From assembly GCF_014358015.1 (NCBI RefSeq), contig NZ_JACONV010000010.1:96955-160954 (forward strand): DNA of 64,000 nucleotides, given 5' to 3'. The translations under genes and the position numbers were made by a program. Position 1 is the first letter of the stretch. Every line of letters starts with the position of its first letter. Shown here one piece after another: positions 29,002-37,329 of the stretch. The stretch is from Pseudomonas triticifolii (lineage in GTDB: Bacteria; Pseudomonadota; Gammaproteobacteria; Pseudomonadales; Pseudomonadaceae). The notes under the pieces were generated by a model. It saw only the letters and a list, made by a program, of their open reading frames with translations. It did not search any database and was not told where the DNA came from.

Positions 29002-29421
29002 ATGCATCTGAAAGAAGGCGACGACGATCTCGCCGAAAACCACGAAATCAACGTCACGCCGTTCATTGACGTCATGTTGGTGCTGTTGATCATCTTCATG
29101 GTGGCCGCCCCGCTGGCCACTGTGGACATCAAGGTCGACCTGCCGGCGTCCACCGCCAAACCGCAGCCCAGGCCCGAGAAGCCGATTTTTCTCAGCGTCA
29201 AGACAGACAAGAGCCTGTACCTGGGTGAAGAGAAGGTCGCACGCGAGCAGATCGGTCAGGTGCTGGACGTCCGAACCAAGGGCAAGAAAGACACCACGAT
29301 CTTCTTCCAGGCCGACAAGGGCGTAGATTACGGCGATCTGATGGAGGTCATGAACACGCTTCGGGGCGCGGGTTACCTGAAAGTCGGTCTGGTAGGCCTT
29401 GAGACGGTTGGTAAGAAATGA
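29002..29421 (+). CDS. exbD: TonB-system subunit ExbD
   Basis: This 139-residue protein has one membrane helix (residues about 18-40) with the essential aspartate in NVTPFIDVMLVLLIIFMV, then a periplasmic domain (KPIFLSVKTDKSLYLGEEK). It forms the proton channel with ExbB. I use the ATG at 29002, although a TTG at 28996 two codons upstream is possible. The tonB ATG lies inside its stop (ATGA at 29418-29421), a sign of translational coupling. Confidence 0.95.
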   Translation: MHLKEGDDDLAENHEINVTPFIDVMLVLLIIFMVAAPLATVDIKVDLPASTAKPQPRPEKPIFLSVKTDKSLYLGEEKVAREQIGQVLDVRTKGKKDTTIFFQADKGVDYGDLMEVMNTLRGAGYLKVGLVGLETVGKK

Positions 29422-30170
29422 TCACTACGCGCCAAAAACTGACGCGCTATAGCGGTAGTCTGTTGTTGGTGCTGGCTGTCCATGCGATCGCGATCATTAT
29501 CGCCCTTCGCTGGCCGGCCTCTCAGGCCATCGAGCTGCCGCCGGCAGCCATGATGGTCGAGCTGGCACCGTTGCCGGAACCCGCACCGCCGCCACCGCCG
29601 CAGGTCGCGCTGCCACCTCAGCCGCCAGCACCCGAAGAGCAGGTGCCGATGCCGGAGGTCGCGGAAGCGCCGAAGCCGGAAATCGTCGTGCCCAAAAAGG
29701 TGGAAAAGCCCAAGCCCAAACCGCAGCCCCCCAAGCCGCAGAAGAAGCCTGAGCCACCGAAGCCTGAGGAAAAACCCGCCGAAGAAAAACCGGTGGATAC
29801 GCCTCCGAGCACGGCCAAACCCGAAAAATCGGCCGCACCGACACCCGTCGCGACGCCGACACCGCCGAGCACCGCATTGCCCACCTGGCAGGGTCTCTTG
29901 CTGCAGCACTTGAGCCGATACAAGAAGTACCCCGAGGATGCTCGCCGTCGCGGTATGCAGGGGGTTGCTCGTCTGCGCTTCGTTGTGGATGCACAGGGCA
30001 ACGTCACGTCCTACGAGATTGCCAGCAGTTCCGGAAGCCCGGCACTGGACCGTGCGACCATGGAGATGATCCGTCGCGCGCAACCGCTGCCCAAGCCGCC
30101 CGGGGAAATTCTCAACAACGGCACCATCGAAATCCTCGCACCGTTCGTTTATTCCCTGGATAAACGCTGA
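29418..30170 (+). CDS. tonB: Energy transducer TonB
   Basis: This 250-residue protein has a single N-terminal membrane helix (about 14-33), a long proline-lysine and proline-glutamate rigid linker (about 55-150, e.g. KKVEKPKPKPQPPKPQKKP) and the C-terminal TonB domain (YPEDARRRGMQGVARLRFVV, then SSGSPALDRATMEMI). It spans the periplasm to power outer-membrane siderophore, haem and vitamin B12 receptors. The ATG overlaps the exbD stop by four bases. It precedes oxyR by 92 bases. Confidence 0.96.
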   Translation: MITTRQKLTRYSGSLLLVLAVHAIAIIIALRWPASQAIELPPAAMMVELAPLPEPAPPPPPQVALPPQPPAPEEQVPMPEVAEAPKPEIVVPKKVEKPKPKPQPPKPQKKPEPPKPEEKPAEEKPVDTPPSTAKPEKSAAPTPVATPTPPSTALPTWQGLLLQHLSRYKKYPEDARRRGMQGVARLRFVVDAQGNVTSYEIASSSGSPALDRATMEMIRRAQPLPKPPGEILNNGTIEILAPFVYSLDKR

Positions 30171-30262
30171 ATCACACTTTTGTTACTCAAGAGTGCTTCT
30201 GATAACGTGCGTCTATCGATTGCACCCGCTATGCTGGGGCCGCAACTTCATGGACGCACGTT

Positions 30263-31186
30263 ATGACCCTTACAGAATTGCGCTACATCGTTACGCTTGC
30301 CCAGGAGCAGCATTTTGGCCATGCCGCCGAACGCTGCCACGTCAGCCAGCCTACGCTGTCAGTGGGTGTCAAAAAACTCGAAGACGAACTGGGTGTGCTG
30401 ATCTTCGAGCGCAGCAAGAGCGCCGTGCGCCTGACACCCGTTGGTGAAGGCATCGTTGCCCAGGCGCAAAAGGTGCTTGAGCAGGCGCAAGGCATCCGCG
30501 AACTGGCTCAGGCCGGCAAGAACCAGCTGACTGCGCCGCTGAAAGTAGGCGCCATCTATACCGTCGGCCCCTACCTGTTTCCGCACCTGATCCCGCAACT
30601 GCATCGGGTCGCCCCGCAAATGCCGTTGTACATCGAGGAAAACTTCACTCACGTGCTGCGCGACAAGCTGCGTAACGGTGAGCTGGATGCGGTCATCATC
30701 GCGCTGCCCTTCAATGAAGCCGATGTGTTGACCCTGCCGCTGTACGACGAGCCGTTCTCGGTCCTGATGCCTGCTGACCATCCGTGGACGCAGAAGACCA
30801 CCATCGACGCTTCCGCCCTCAATGACAAAAGTCTGCTGTTGCTGGGTGAAGGCCATTGTTTTCGCGATCAGGTGCTCGAAGCCTGTCCTACACTGACCAA
30901 AGGCAGCGAGGGTGCCAGGCACACCACCGTGGAATCCAGCTCGCTGGAAACCATTCGCCACATGGTTGCGTCAGGCCTGGGGATTTCGATCCTGCCGTTG
31001 TCGGCCGTCGACAGCCATCACTATGCACCCGGTGTGATTGAAGTACGTCCGCTGACGCCACCCGTGCCCTTCCGCACCGTCGCTATCGCATGGCGCGCCA
31101 GCTTCCCGAGGCCCAAGGCAATCGAGATTCTCGCTGACTCCGTTCGCCTGTGTTCAGTGGCACGTCCCAAATCAGAAGCGAGCTAG
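30263..31186 (+). CDS. oxyR: Hydrogen peroxide-sensing regulator OxyR
   Basis: This 307-residue LysR-type regulator has an N-terminal HTH (QEQHFGHAAERCHVSQPTLS) and the peroxide-sensing cysteines at positions 199 and 208 (GEGHCFRDQVLEAC), the exact spacing of E. coli OxyR. Disulfide formation switches it to activate katA/katB, ahpC and related genes. It lies between tonB and recG, an arrangement shared with P. putida and others, and may be co-transcribed with recG (9 bases apart). It belongs to the intact, functional class. Confidence 0.97.
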   Translation: MTLTELRYIVTLAQEQHFGHAAERCHVSQPTLSVGVKKLEDELGVLIFERSKSAVRLTPVGEGIVAQAQKVLEQAQGIRELAQAGKNQLTAPLKVGAIYTVGPYLFPHLIPQLHRVAPQMPLYIEENFTHVLRDKLRNGELDAVIIALPFNEADVLTLPLYDEPFSVLMPADHPWTQKTTIDASALNDKSLLLLGEGHCFRDQVLEACPTLTKGSEGARHTTVESSSLETIRHMVASGLGISILPLSAVDSHHYAPGVIEVRPLTPPVPFRTVAIAWRASFPRPKAIEILADSVRLCSVARPKSEAS

Positions 31187-31195
31187 GCAGCAAGC

Positions 31196-33271
31196 ATGAG
31201 CGAGCTTTCCAAAGTCTCGGTCACGGCACTCAAGGGTGTCGGCGAGGCCATGGCTGAAAAGCTGGCCAAGGTCGGTCTGGAAAACCTGCAGGATGTGCTG
31301 TTTCATCTGCCGTTACGTTACCAAGACCGCACCCGCATCGTACCCATCGGCGCATTGCGGCCCGGCCAGGACGCCGTGATCGAAGGCGTCGTGAGCGGCG
31401 CGGATGTGGTGATGGGCAAGCGGCGCAGCCTTTTGGTCCGCCTGGGCGACGGCACCGGTGTCGTCAGCCTGCGCTTTTACCATTTCAGCAATGCCCAGAA
31501 AGAAGGCATGAAGCGAGGCACGCATCTGCGCTGCTTCGGCGAAGCACGGCCCGGCGCTTCAGGCCTTGAGATCTACCACCCCGAATACCGCGCAATCACG
31601 GGCGACGAGCCTGCGCCCGTCGAGCAGACGCTGACGCCGATCTACCCCAGCACCGAAGGCCTTACCCAGCAGCGCCTGCGCCAGCTCTGCCAGCAAAGCC
31701 TGGCGATGCTCGGCCCCAAGAGCCTGCCGGACTGGCTGCCTGAAGAGCTGGCCCGGGATTATCAGTTGGCGCCACTGGACGACGCGATTCGCTATCTGCA
31801 TCACCCACCGGCCGATGCTGATGTCGATGAACTGGCGCTGGGTCATCACTGGGCGCAGCACCGTCTGGCATTTGAAGAACTGCTGACTCACCAGCTTTCT
31901 CAACAGCGCCTGCGCGAGAGCCTGCGCTCACAGCGCGCACCCGCCTTGCCGCTGGCAAAGAAGCTGCCGAAGCAGTTTCTCGCCAACCTTGGCTTCCCGC
32001 CAACCGGCGCGCAGCAGCGCGTCGGCAAGGAAGTGGCCTACGACCTCAGTCAGCCCGAACCCATGCTGCGCCTGATTCAGGGCGACGTGGGCGCGGGCAA
32101 GACCGTCGTCGCCGCACTGGCTGCTCTGCAGGCGCTGGAGGCCGGCTATCAGGTGGCGCTGATGGCACCCACCGAAATCCTCGCTGAACAGCACTACGTC
32201 AACTTTCAGCGCTGGCTTGAACCGCTGGGCGTGGGCGTCGCGTGGCTGGCCGGCAAACTCAAGGGCAAGGCGCGCGCCACGTCGCTTGAGCAGATCGCAA
32301 GTGGTACGCCGATGGTGGTCGGCACTCACGCGCTGTTTCAGGACGAAGTGCAGTTCAAGAACCTGGCGCTGGTCATCATCGACGAACAGCACCGCTTCGG
32401 CGTCCAGCAGCGCCTGGCGCTGCGCAAGAAAGGCGTCGGCGGCCTGATGTGCCCGCACCAGTTGATCATGACCGCCACACCGATTCCCCGCACCCTGGCC
32501 ATGAGCGCCTACGCGGACCTCGACACTTCGATCCTCGACGAACTGCCGCCAGGCCGTACGCCGGTCAATACCGTGCTGGTCGCCGACAGCCGCCGCATGG
32601 AAGTGATCGAGCGGGTGCGCGCCGCCTGCGCCGAAGGCCGACAGGCGTATTGGGTGTGCACACTGATTGAAGAGTCGGAAGAGCTGACCTGCAAGGCCGC
32701 CGAGACCTCGTTCGAAGAGCTGAGCAGCGCACTGGGAGAACTGCGTGTCGGGCTGATCCACGGGCGGATGAAGCCTGTCGAGAAAGCCGCGATCATGGCC
32801 GAGTTCAAACAGGGCGCGTTGCAACTGCTGGTCGCCACGACCGTGATTGAGGTCGGTGTCGATGTACCCAACTCCAGCCTGATGATCATCGAAAACCCCG
32901 AGCGGCTCGGGCTTGCCCAGCTTCATCAATTGCGAGGCCGGGTCGGACGCGGCAGCGCAGCCAGTCACTGTGTGCTGCTTTATCACCCGCCGCTTTCGCA
33001 GATCGGTCGTCAGCGCCTGGGCATCATGCGCGAGACCAACGACGGCTTTGTCATCGCCGAAAAAGACCTGGAGCTGCGCGGCCCCGGCGAAATGCTCGGA
33101 ACCCGACAGACGGGCCTGCTGCAGTTCAAGGTCGCTGACCTGATGCGCGACGCCGATCTGCTCCCCGCCGTTCGCGACGCCGCCCAAGCCTTGCTTGAGC
33201 GTTGGCCGCAACACGTCAGCCCGTTACTGGAACGCTGGCTTCGTCATGGCCAGCAGTATGGCCAGGTGTGA
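31196..33271 (+). CDS. recG: ATP-dependent DNA helicase RecG
   Basis: This 691-residue superfamily-2 helicase has an N-terminal wedge/OB domain (LVRLGDGTGVVSLRFYHF) that engages branched DNA, then helicase motifs I (GDVGAGKTVVAALAAL), II (DEQHRFGVQQR, a DExH variant), III (TATPIP), and the C-terminal helicase half with LRGRVGRG (motif VI region). It regresses stalled replication forks and acts on Holliday junctions and R-loops. It follows oxyR closely. Length and motifs are normal. Confidence 0.97.
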   Translation: MSELSKVSVTALKGVGEAMAEKLAKVGLENLQDVLFHLPLRYQDRTRIVPIGALRPGQDAVIEGVVSGADVVMGKRRSLLVRLGDGTGVVSLRFYHFSNAQKEGMKRGTHLRCFGEARPGASGLEIYHPEYRAITGDEPAPVEQTLTPIYPSTEGLTQQRLRQLCQQSLAMLGPKSLPDWLPEELARDYQLAPLDDAIRYLHHPPADADVDELALGHHWAQHRLAFEELLTHQLSQQRLRESLRSQRAPALPLAKKLPKQFLANLGFPPTGAQQRVGKEVAYDLSQPEPMLRLIQGDVGAGKTVVAALAALQALEAGYQVALMAPTEILAEQHYVNFQRWLEPLGVGVAWLAGKLKGKARATSLEQIASGTPMVVGTHALFQDEVQFKNLALVIIDEQHRFGVQQRLALRKKGVGGLMCPHQLIMTATPIPRTLAMSAYADLDTSILDELPPGRTPVNTVLVADSRRMEVIERVRAACAEGRQAYWVCTLIEESEELTCKAAETSFEELSSALGELRVGLIHGRMKPVEKAAIMAEFKQGALQLLVATTVIEVGVDVPNSSLMIIENPERLGLAQLHQLRGRVGRGSAASHCVLLYHPPLSQIGRQRLGIMRETNDGFVIAEKDLELRGPGEMLGTRQTGLLQFKVADLMRDADLLPAVRDAAQALLERWPQHVSPLLERWLRHGQQYGQV

Positions 33272-33357
33272 TGCAGGCAACGGTTTGGAAAGCGCATGAG
33301 ACCCAAATCAAATAAGGTGGTTATACTTCGTTCATTGTAGGAATTTGGACAAAGACC

Positions 33358-34755
33358 ATGACAGAAGTTGCTCACGTCGATGATTCGCATCACGCCCCTT
33401 CCGTAATCCGGCAGTTGCTTGAAAAATTGGCTATCAGCTACAACGAAGTCGTGGACAACCCAAGCCTGCAGCCGGCACGCAAAGTCCAGGCTGTTCTGGT
33501 CGAAGACGCCGTCGGCGCGCTGCTGATCCTGTTTCCGCAAAGCCAGTTGCTCGACCTCAGCCGTATCACCGAACTGACCGGCCGGCAATTGACTGCTGTG
33601 CCACATGACCGCCTGCTGCGCATGCTGGCCAAGCACAGCCTGCACGTTCTGCCCGGCCTGCCGGCGCTCACCAGCTCGCCATGTCTCTACGACGAACGCC
33701 TGCTACAGGAACCGACGCTGTTGGTGGGTTCCGGCGAGCCCGGCATCCTGCTGGAAATCGGCAGCGAGGATTTCAAGAGCATGCTGAGCAAGGCCAGCGC
33801 GGCCCATTTCGGTCAGCTTGTAGGCGCGATTCATCCTAACCTTGATCGCCCTGACGACGACCCGGCCGAGATCACCAAGGCCATGCATGCCTTCACGGCG
33901 CGTCGTATTCAGCAGCGTCTGGAAGCGACCCTGGAAATTCCGCCACTGGCCGGCACTGCACAAAAAATCATCAAGCTGCGGGTCGATCCCGACGCGACCA
34001 TCGATGACATCACCGGCGTGGTCGAAACCGATCCTGCGCTGGCGGCTCAGGTCGTCAGTTGGGCTGCGTCGCCTTACTACGCCTCGACCGGCAAGATCCG
34101 CTCGGTCGAAGACGCCATCGTGCGTGTGCTGGGTTTCGATCTGGTCATCAACCTCGCCTTGGGTCTGGCGCTGGGCAAGACCTTGAGCCTGCCCAAGGAT
34201 CAACCGCAACAGACCACGCCCTACTGGCAGCAGTCGATCTACACCGCAGCCGTCATCGAAGGCCTGACCCGCGCCATTCCGCGTGCCAAGCGACCTGAGG
34301 GCGGGCTCACCTACCTCGCGGGTCTGCTGCACAACTTTGGCTACCTGTTGCTGGCGCACGTGTTCCCGCCACACTTCTCGCTGATCTGCCGTCAGCTGGA
34401 AGTCAATCCGCACCTGCACCACAGCTTCATCGAGCACCATTTGCTCGGGATCAGCCGTGAACAGATCGGCGCCTGGCTGATGCGTTACTGGGACATGCCG
34501 GACGAACTCGCCACTGCGCTGCGCTTCCAGCACGACCCCGACTACGCCGGTGAACACCATGCCTACGCCAACCTGGTGTTCCTGGCGGTGCGCTTGCTGA
34601 ACGCCAACGGTGTCGGCTCAGGGCCTCAGCAGGACATTCCCGATGAGCTGTTCGAGCGCCTGGGCCTGACCCGCGAAAAAGCCAACGAAGCGGTCAAAAA
34701 GGTGCTGGAAGCCGAAGTGCTGCTGCGCGAACTGGCGTCTCAGTTCAGTCAGTAA
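33358..34755 (+). CDS. Deacylase-like (YbaK) + HDOD domain protein
   Basis: This 465-residue protein joins an N-terminal YbaK/aminoacyl-tRNA-deacylase-like module (residues about 10-165; KVQAVLVEDAVGALLILFPQ and LVGSGEPGILLEIG) to an HDOD domain (about 195-400; LEIPPLAGTAQKIIKLRVDP and LAGLLHNFGYLLLAHVFPPH). HDOD domains resemble HD phosphohydrolases without full metal sites and act as signalling scaffolds. A fusion of this type is annotated in other pseudomonads as deacylase plus HDOD, but its role is not known. It follows recG by 86 bases. No other HDOD partner is nearby. Confidence 0.85.
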   Translation: MTEVAHVDDSHHAPSVIRQLLEKLAISYNEVVDNPSLQPARKVQAVLVEDAVGALLILFPQSQLLDLSRITELTGRQLTAVPHDRLLRMLAKHSLHVLPGLPALTSSPCLYDERLLQEPTLLVGSGEPGILLEIGSEDFKSMLSKASAAHFGQLVGAIHPNLDRPDDDPAEITKAMHAFTARRIQQRLEATLEIPPLAGTAQKIIKLRVDPDATIDDITGVVETDPALAAQVVSWAASPYYASTGKIRSVEDAIVRVLGFDLVINLALGLALGKTLSLPKDQPQQTTPYWQQSIYTAAVIEGLTRAIPRAKRPEGGLTYLAGLLHNFGYLLLAHVFPPHFSLICRQLEVNPHLHHSFIEHHLLGISREQIGAWLMRYWDMPDELATALRFQHDPDYAGEHHAYANLVFLAVRLLNANGVGSGPQQDIPDELFERLGLTREKANEAVKKVLEAEVLLRELASQFSQ

Positions 34756-34923
34756 CGTCCTTTAGAGCCTGATCATGCATACGTCTGCGCTCATCGTGAG
34801 ACACACGTCGCGATGAGCATCTGGAACGGGCACGATTTCAGCCGTGAGTGCAGGCCATGCTGCGCTGCGTTTGTCAGCGAAAGCTGGTCCATCCGACGAA
34901 GATGCGGCGTCTGAAAAACAGTA

Positions 34924-34946
34924 TTCGCGGGCAAGTCCGCTCTCAC
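34924..34946. repeat. Solo REP element
   Basis: TTCGCGGGCAAGTCCGCTCT (34924-34943) with adjoining CAC is one half of the TTCGCGGACAAGTCCGCTCCCAC-type REP seen as a doublet at 51460-51550. No inverted mate is close. Confidence 0.85.
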
Positions 34947-35005
34947 GTTCAGACATCGTATTCCGCCATGAAGATTTGTGGATAACGATCACTACCGCAT
35001 CCTTA

Positions 35006-35407
35006 TCAATCCATCTCTCCCTCGCGCCCCGGCAGGTGCTCGTCCAGACGCAGCCACGGCAAGCGATTCTCGATGAAGATATGCCGCGACGGTGCAGCTC
35101 GCTCAGGCTGGTCGAGCGTGGCGATGGCCACATCCATCTCCAGCGGGCTGTTACGCGTGAACAGCGCCAAATGGGCTCCGCAGTTACCACAGAAGTAACG
35201 CACGCACGTCGGGCCAGAGTCGTAGGCGCGCGGGCTGCCCGCCAGCCATTGAAATGAATCCCGCGGCACGGTGATCCAGGTCATGACCGTCGCGCCGGAC
35301 GTTCGCCTGCAGATGGAACAATGGCAATGGGCGATGTCTGCAAGCGGCGCATCGAACTGATAACGCAGGCTGCCGCAATGGCAGCCTCCGGTGCTGAGCT
35401 GGCTCAT
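35006..35407 (-). CDS. GFA family zinc protein (glutathione-dependent formaldehyde-activating fold)
   Basis: This 133-residue protein has a CENP-V/GFA-type zinc-binding fold. Zinc ligands appear as CHCGSLRY, CHCSICRRTSG and FCGNCGAHL, the three cysteine clusters of the family. Despite the family name, most members do not catalyse formaldehyde-glutathione adduct formation and many are of unknown function. I use the ATG ending at 35407, with GGGAG 8 bases upstream. A divergent promoter region (35408-35707) separates it from citN. A REP element lies past its stop. Confidence 0.9.
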   Translation of the reverse strand: MSQLSTGGCHCGSLRYQFDAPLADIAHCHCSICRRTSGATVMTWITVPRDSFQWLAGSPRAYDSGPTCVRYFCGNCGAHLALFTRNSPLEMDVAIATLDQPERAAPSRHIFIENRLPWLRLDEHLPGREGEMD

Positions 35408-35707
35408 GAGTGCGTCTCCCTGTTGTGCGTCGATCCGCGCGTGACAATAAAACACCCATAAACGCTGATTGAAAGGTCGGTGAAAGCTTGTGCAATTAGC
35501 ATCGCCTCACTTCCGGCAAAAAGACCGGCCAGCCTGGGTGTCGCTCACTGCGTTCCCTGGCCCAATTAACAACAATAATGGTGATTCCGATGCTTGCTGA
35601 TTTTCCGATCCGTCCCCTCCTTGCGCTTCCCCTCCACGTACCGCTCCTACTGAGCTGACTCGTTCGTTTCCATCGTTCTGTAGCCGTATTACGTCTGGAG
35701 TATTCCC
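35408..35707 (+). promoter_or_regulatory. Upstream region of citN with CA motif and leader ORF
   Basis: These 300 bases separate the GFA gene from the citrate transporter. AACAACAATAATG at 35568-35580 contains AACAACAA, a perfect match to the Hfq/Crc catabolite-activity consensus AAnAAnAA. It abuts an ATG that opens a 26-codon ORF (35578-35658) ending 49 bases before citN. A regulatory leader peptide or Crc control site is plausible; a Crc role is inferred from the crc gene being present and the motif. Confidence 0.45.
35578..35658 (+). CDS. Putative 26-codon leader ORF upstream of the citrate transporter
   Basis: ATG at 35578, directly after the CA motif, opens a 26-codon frame (MVIPMLADFPIRPLLALPLH then six residues) ending TGA at 35656-35658, 49 bases before the transporter start. 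It has no classical ribosome site other than the A-rich stretch. It could be a regulatory leader peptide, or chance. Confidence 0.3.
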   Translation: MVIPMLADFPIRPLLALPLHVPLLLS

Positions 35708-37015
35708 ATGCTGACTTTCCTTGGCTTTGCCATGGTCATTGCGTTCATGTACCTGATCATGAGCAAACGCCTGACCGCGCTGATCGCCCTGATTCTGGTG
35801 CCTATCGTTTTCGCGCTGTTCGGCGGCTTCGCCTCGCAGATCGGCCCGATGATGCTGGCCGGTATCACCAAGCTGGCGCCGACCGGTGTCATGCTGATGT
35901 TCGCCATTCTCTACTTCGCGCTGATGATCGACTCCGGTCTGTTCGACCCGGCCGTGCGCAAGATTCTGAAGATGGTGAAAGGCGACCCGATGCGCATTTC
36001 GGTCGGCACCGCAGTGCTGGCTCTGGTGGTCTCGCTGGATGGTGATGGCGCAACGACCTATATGATCTGCGTGGCCGCGATGCTGCCGCTGTACAGCCGC
36101 GTTGGCATGAGCCCACGCATCATGGCCGGTCTGATCATTCTGGCTGGTGGCGTGATGAACATGACGCCTTGGGGCGGCCCGACCGCTCGTGCGGCCAGCG
36201 CCCTGCACGTCGATGCCTCGGACATTTTCGTCCCGATGATCCCGGCGATGCTGGCTGGCGTGGTGGCGATCCTGGCGATTGCCTACTTCTACGGCAAACG
36301 CGAACGTGCCCGTCTGGGTGAACTGCACCTGCAAGGTGATGAAGTCGATCACAGCGAAATCAGCGTGTCACAGTTCCCTGATGCCCGTCGTCCGAAACTG
36401 ATCTGGTTCAACGGTGGCCTGACGCTGGTCCTGATGGTCGCCCTGATCATGGGCCTGCTGCCACTGCCGGTGCTGTTCATGATCGCGTTCAGTATCGCGA
36501 TGATCATCAACTATCCGAACCTGCAGGATCAGAAGGATCGCGTGTCGGCTCACGCCGGTAGCGTTCTGGCGGTGGTCGGCTTGATCTTCGCCGCCGGTAT
36601 CTTCACCGGCATCCTGTCGGGCACCGGTATGGTCGATGCCATGTCCAAGAGCCTGCTCGCCGTGATCCCGGACGCGCTGGGCCCTTACCTGGCGGTCATC
36701 ACGGCGCTGGTGAGCATGCCGTTCACCTTCTTCATGTCCAACGATGCGTTCTACTACGGCGTGCTGCCGGTGCTGTCCGAAGCCGCTTCCCATTACGGCA
36801 TCAGCCCGGTGGAAATGGCCCGCGCCTCCATCGTCGGTCAGCCGGTTCACCTGCTCAGCCCACTGGTGCCTTCGACTTACCTGCTGGTCGCACTGGCCGG
36901 TATCGAGTTCGGCGATCACCAGCGCTTTACCCTGAAGTGGGCGATTCTGGTCTGCATGTGCATTCTGGTCGCGGCACTGCTGATGGGGATCTTCCCGCTC
37001 TATAGCAGCCTGTAA
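35708..37015 (+). CDS. CitMHS family metal-citrate/H+ symporter
   Basis: This 435-residue, twelve-helix transporter matches the CitMHS/ion-transporter family: MLTFLGFAMVIAFMYLIMSK start, the GGVMNMTPWGGPTARAASAL motif in the middle, and SMPFTFFMSNDAFYYGVLPV in the second half. It imports citrate complexed with a divalent metal (CitM/CitN in other bacteria) with protons. The ATG at 35708 has a GGAG site. It is likely under carbon catabolite control through its leader. It stands alone, closed by a strong terminator (37031-37069); no citrate lyase or sensor genes are adjacent. Confidence 0.9.
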   Translation: MLTFLGFAMVIAFMYLIMSKRLTALIALILVPIVFALFGGFASQIGPMMLAGITKLAPTGVMLMFAILYFALMIDSGLFDPAVRKILKMVKGDPMRISVGTAVLALVVSLDGDGATTYMICVAAMLPLYSRVGMSPRIMAGLIILAGGVMNMTPWGGPTARAASALHVDASDIFVPMIPAMLAGVVAILAIAYFYGKRERARLGELHLQGDEVDHSEISVSQFPDARRPKLIWFNGGLTLVLMVALIMGLLPLPVLFMIAFSIAMIINYPNLQDQKDRVSAHAGSVLAVVGLIFAAGIFTGILSGTGMVDAMSKSLLAVIPDALGPYLAVITALVSMPFTFFMSNDAFYYGVLPVLSEAASHYGISPVEMARASIVGQPVHLLSPLVPSTYLLVALAGIEFGDHQRFTLKWAILVCMCILVAALLMGIFPLYSSL

Positions 37016-37030
37016 CCTGCGGCCATCAGA

Positions 37031-37069
37031 AGCCCGCCATCGACCCGAGGGTTGATGGCGGGCTTTTTC
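37031..37069 (+). terminator. Terminator after the citrate transporter
   Basis: AGCCCGCCATC and GATGGCGGGCT form an 11-bp stem with an inner GACCC/GGGTT pairing, followed by T5. Confidence 0.92.
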
Positions 37070-37329
37070 ACGTCTGAGGAATGGCTGACCAGCGCCTAGG
37101 GCCGGGTTGCGTGTTCACCCTGTCAGCCCGGGAAGCAGAATGATCAGTGCCGACGTGAACCGTTGATTTATGACAGTTTTATTTCAATGAAACCGAGCCT
37201 GTGCGATGCTGGCGTCAAGGCCAAAGGCCGACTAAAGCTTAGTAGAGCGTTACACAACACTTCCCCGCTCGCTACACGCTGCACCTTTCAATCCAATGCC
37301 TGTATGGGCAAACCTCAGGGGCTCTCCGT
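37070..37329 (+). promoter_or_regulatory. Upstream region of the Na/Pi cotransporter gene
   Basis: Together with the preceding terminator this makes a gap of about 314 bases without a gene. It has an AT-rich stretch near 37165-37190 that could hold the promoter. I looked for a direct-repeat Pho box (CTGTCAT-type) and did not find a convincing one. Confidence 0.4.

Noticed and set aside
31928..33214. A 428-codon minus-strand frame opposite recG
   Set aside because: Antisense shadow without any domain; recG is intact.
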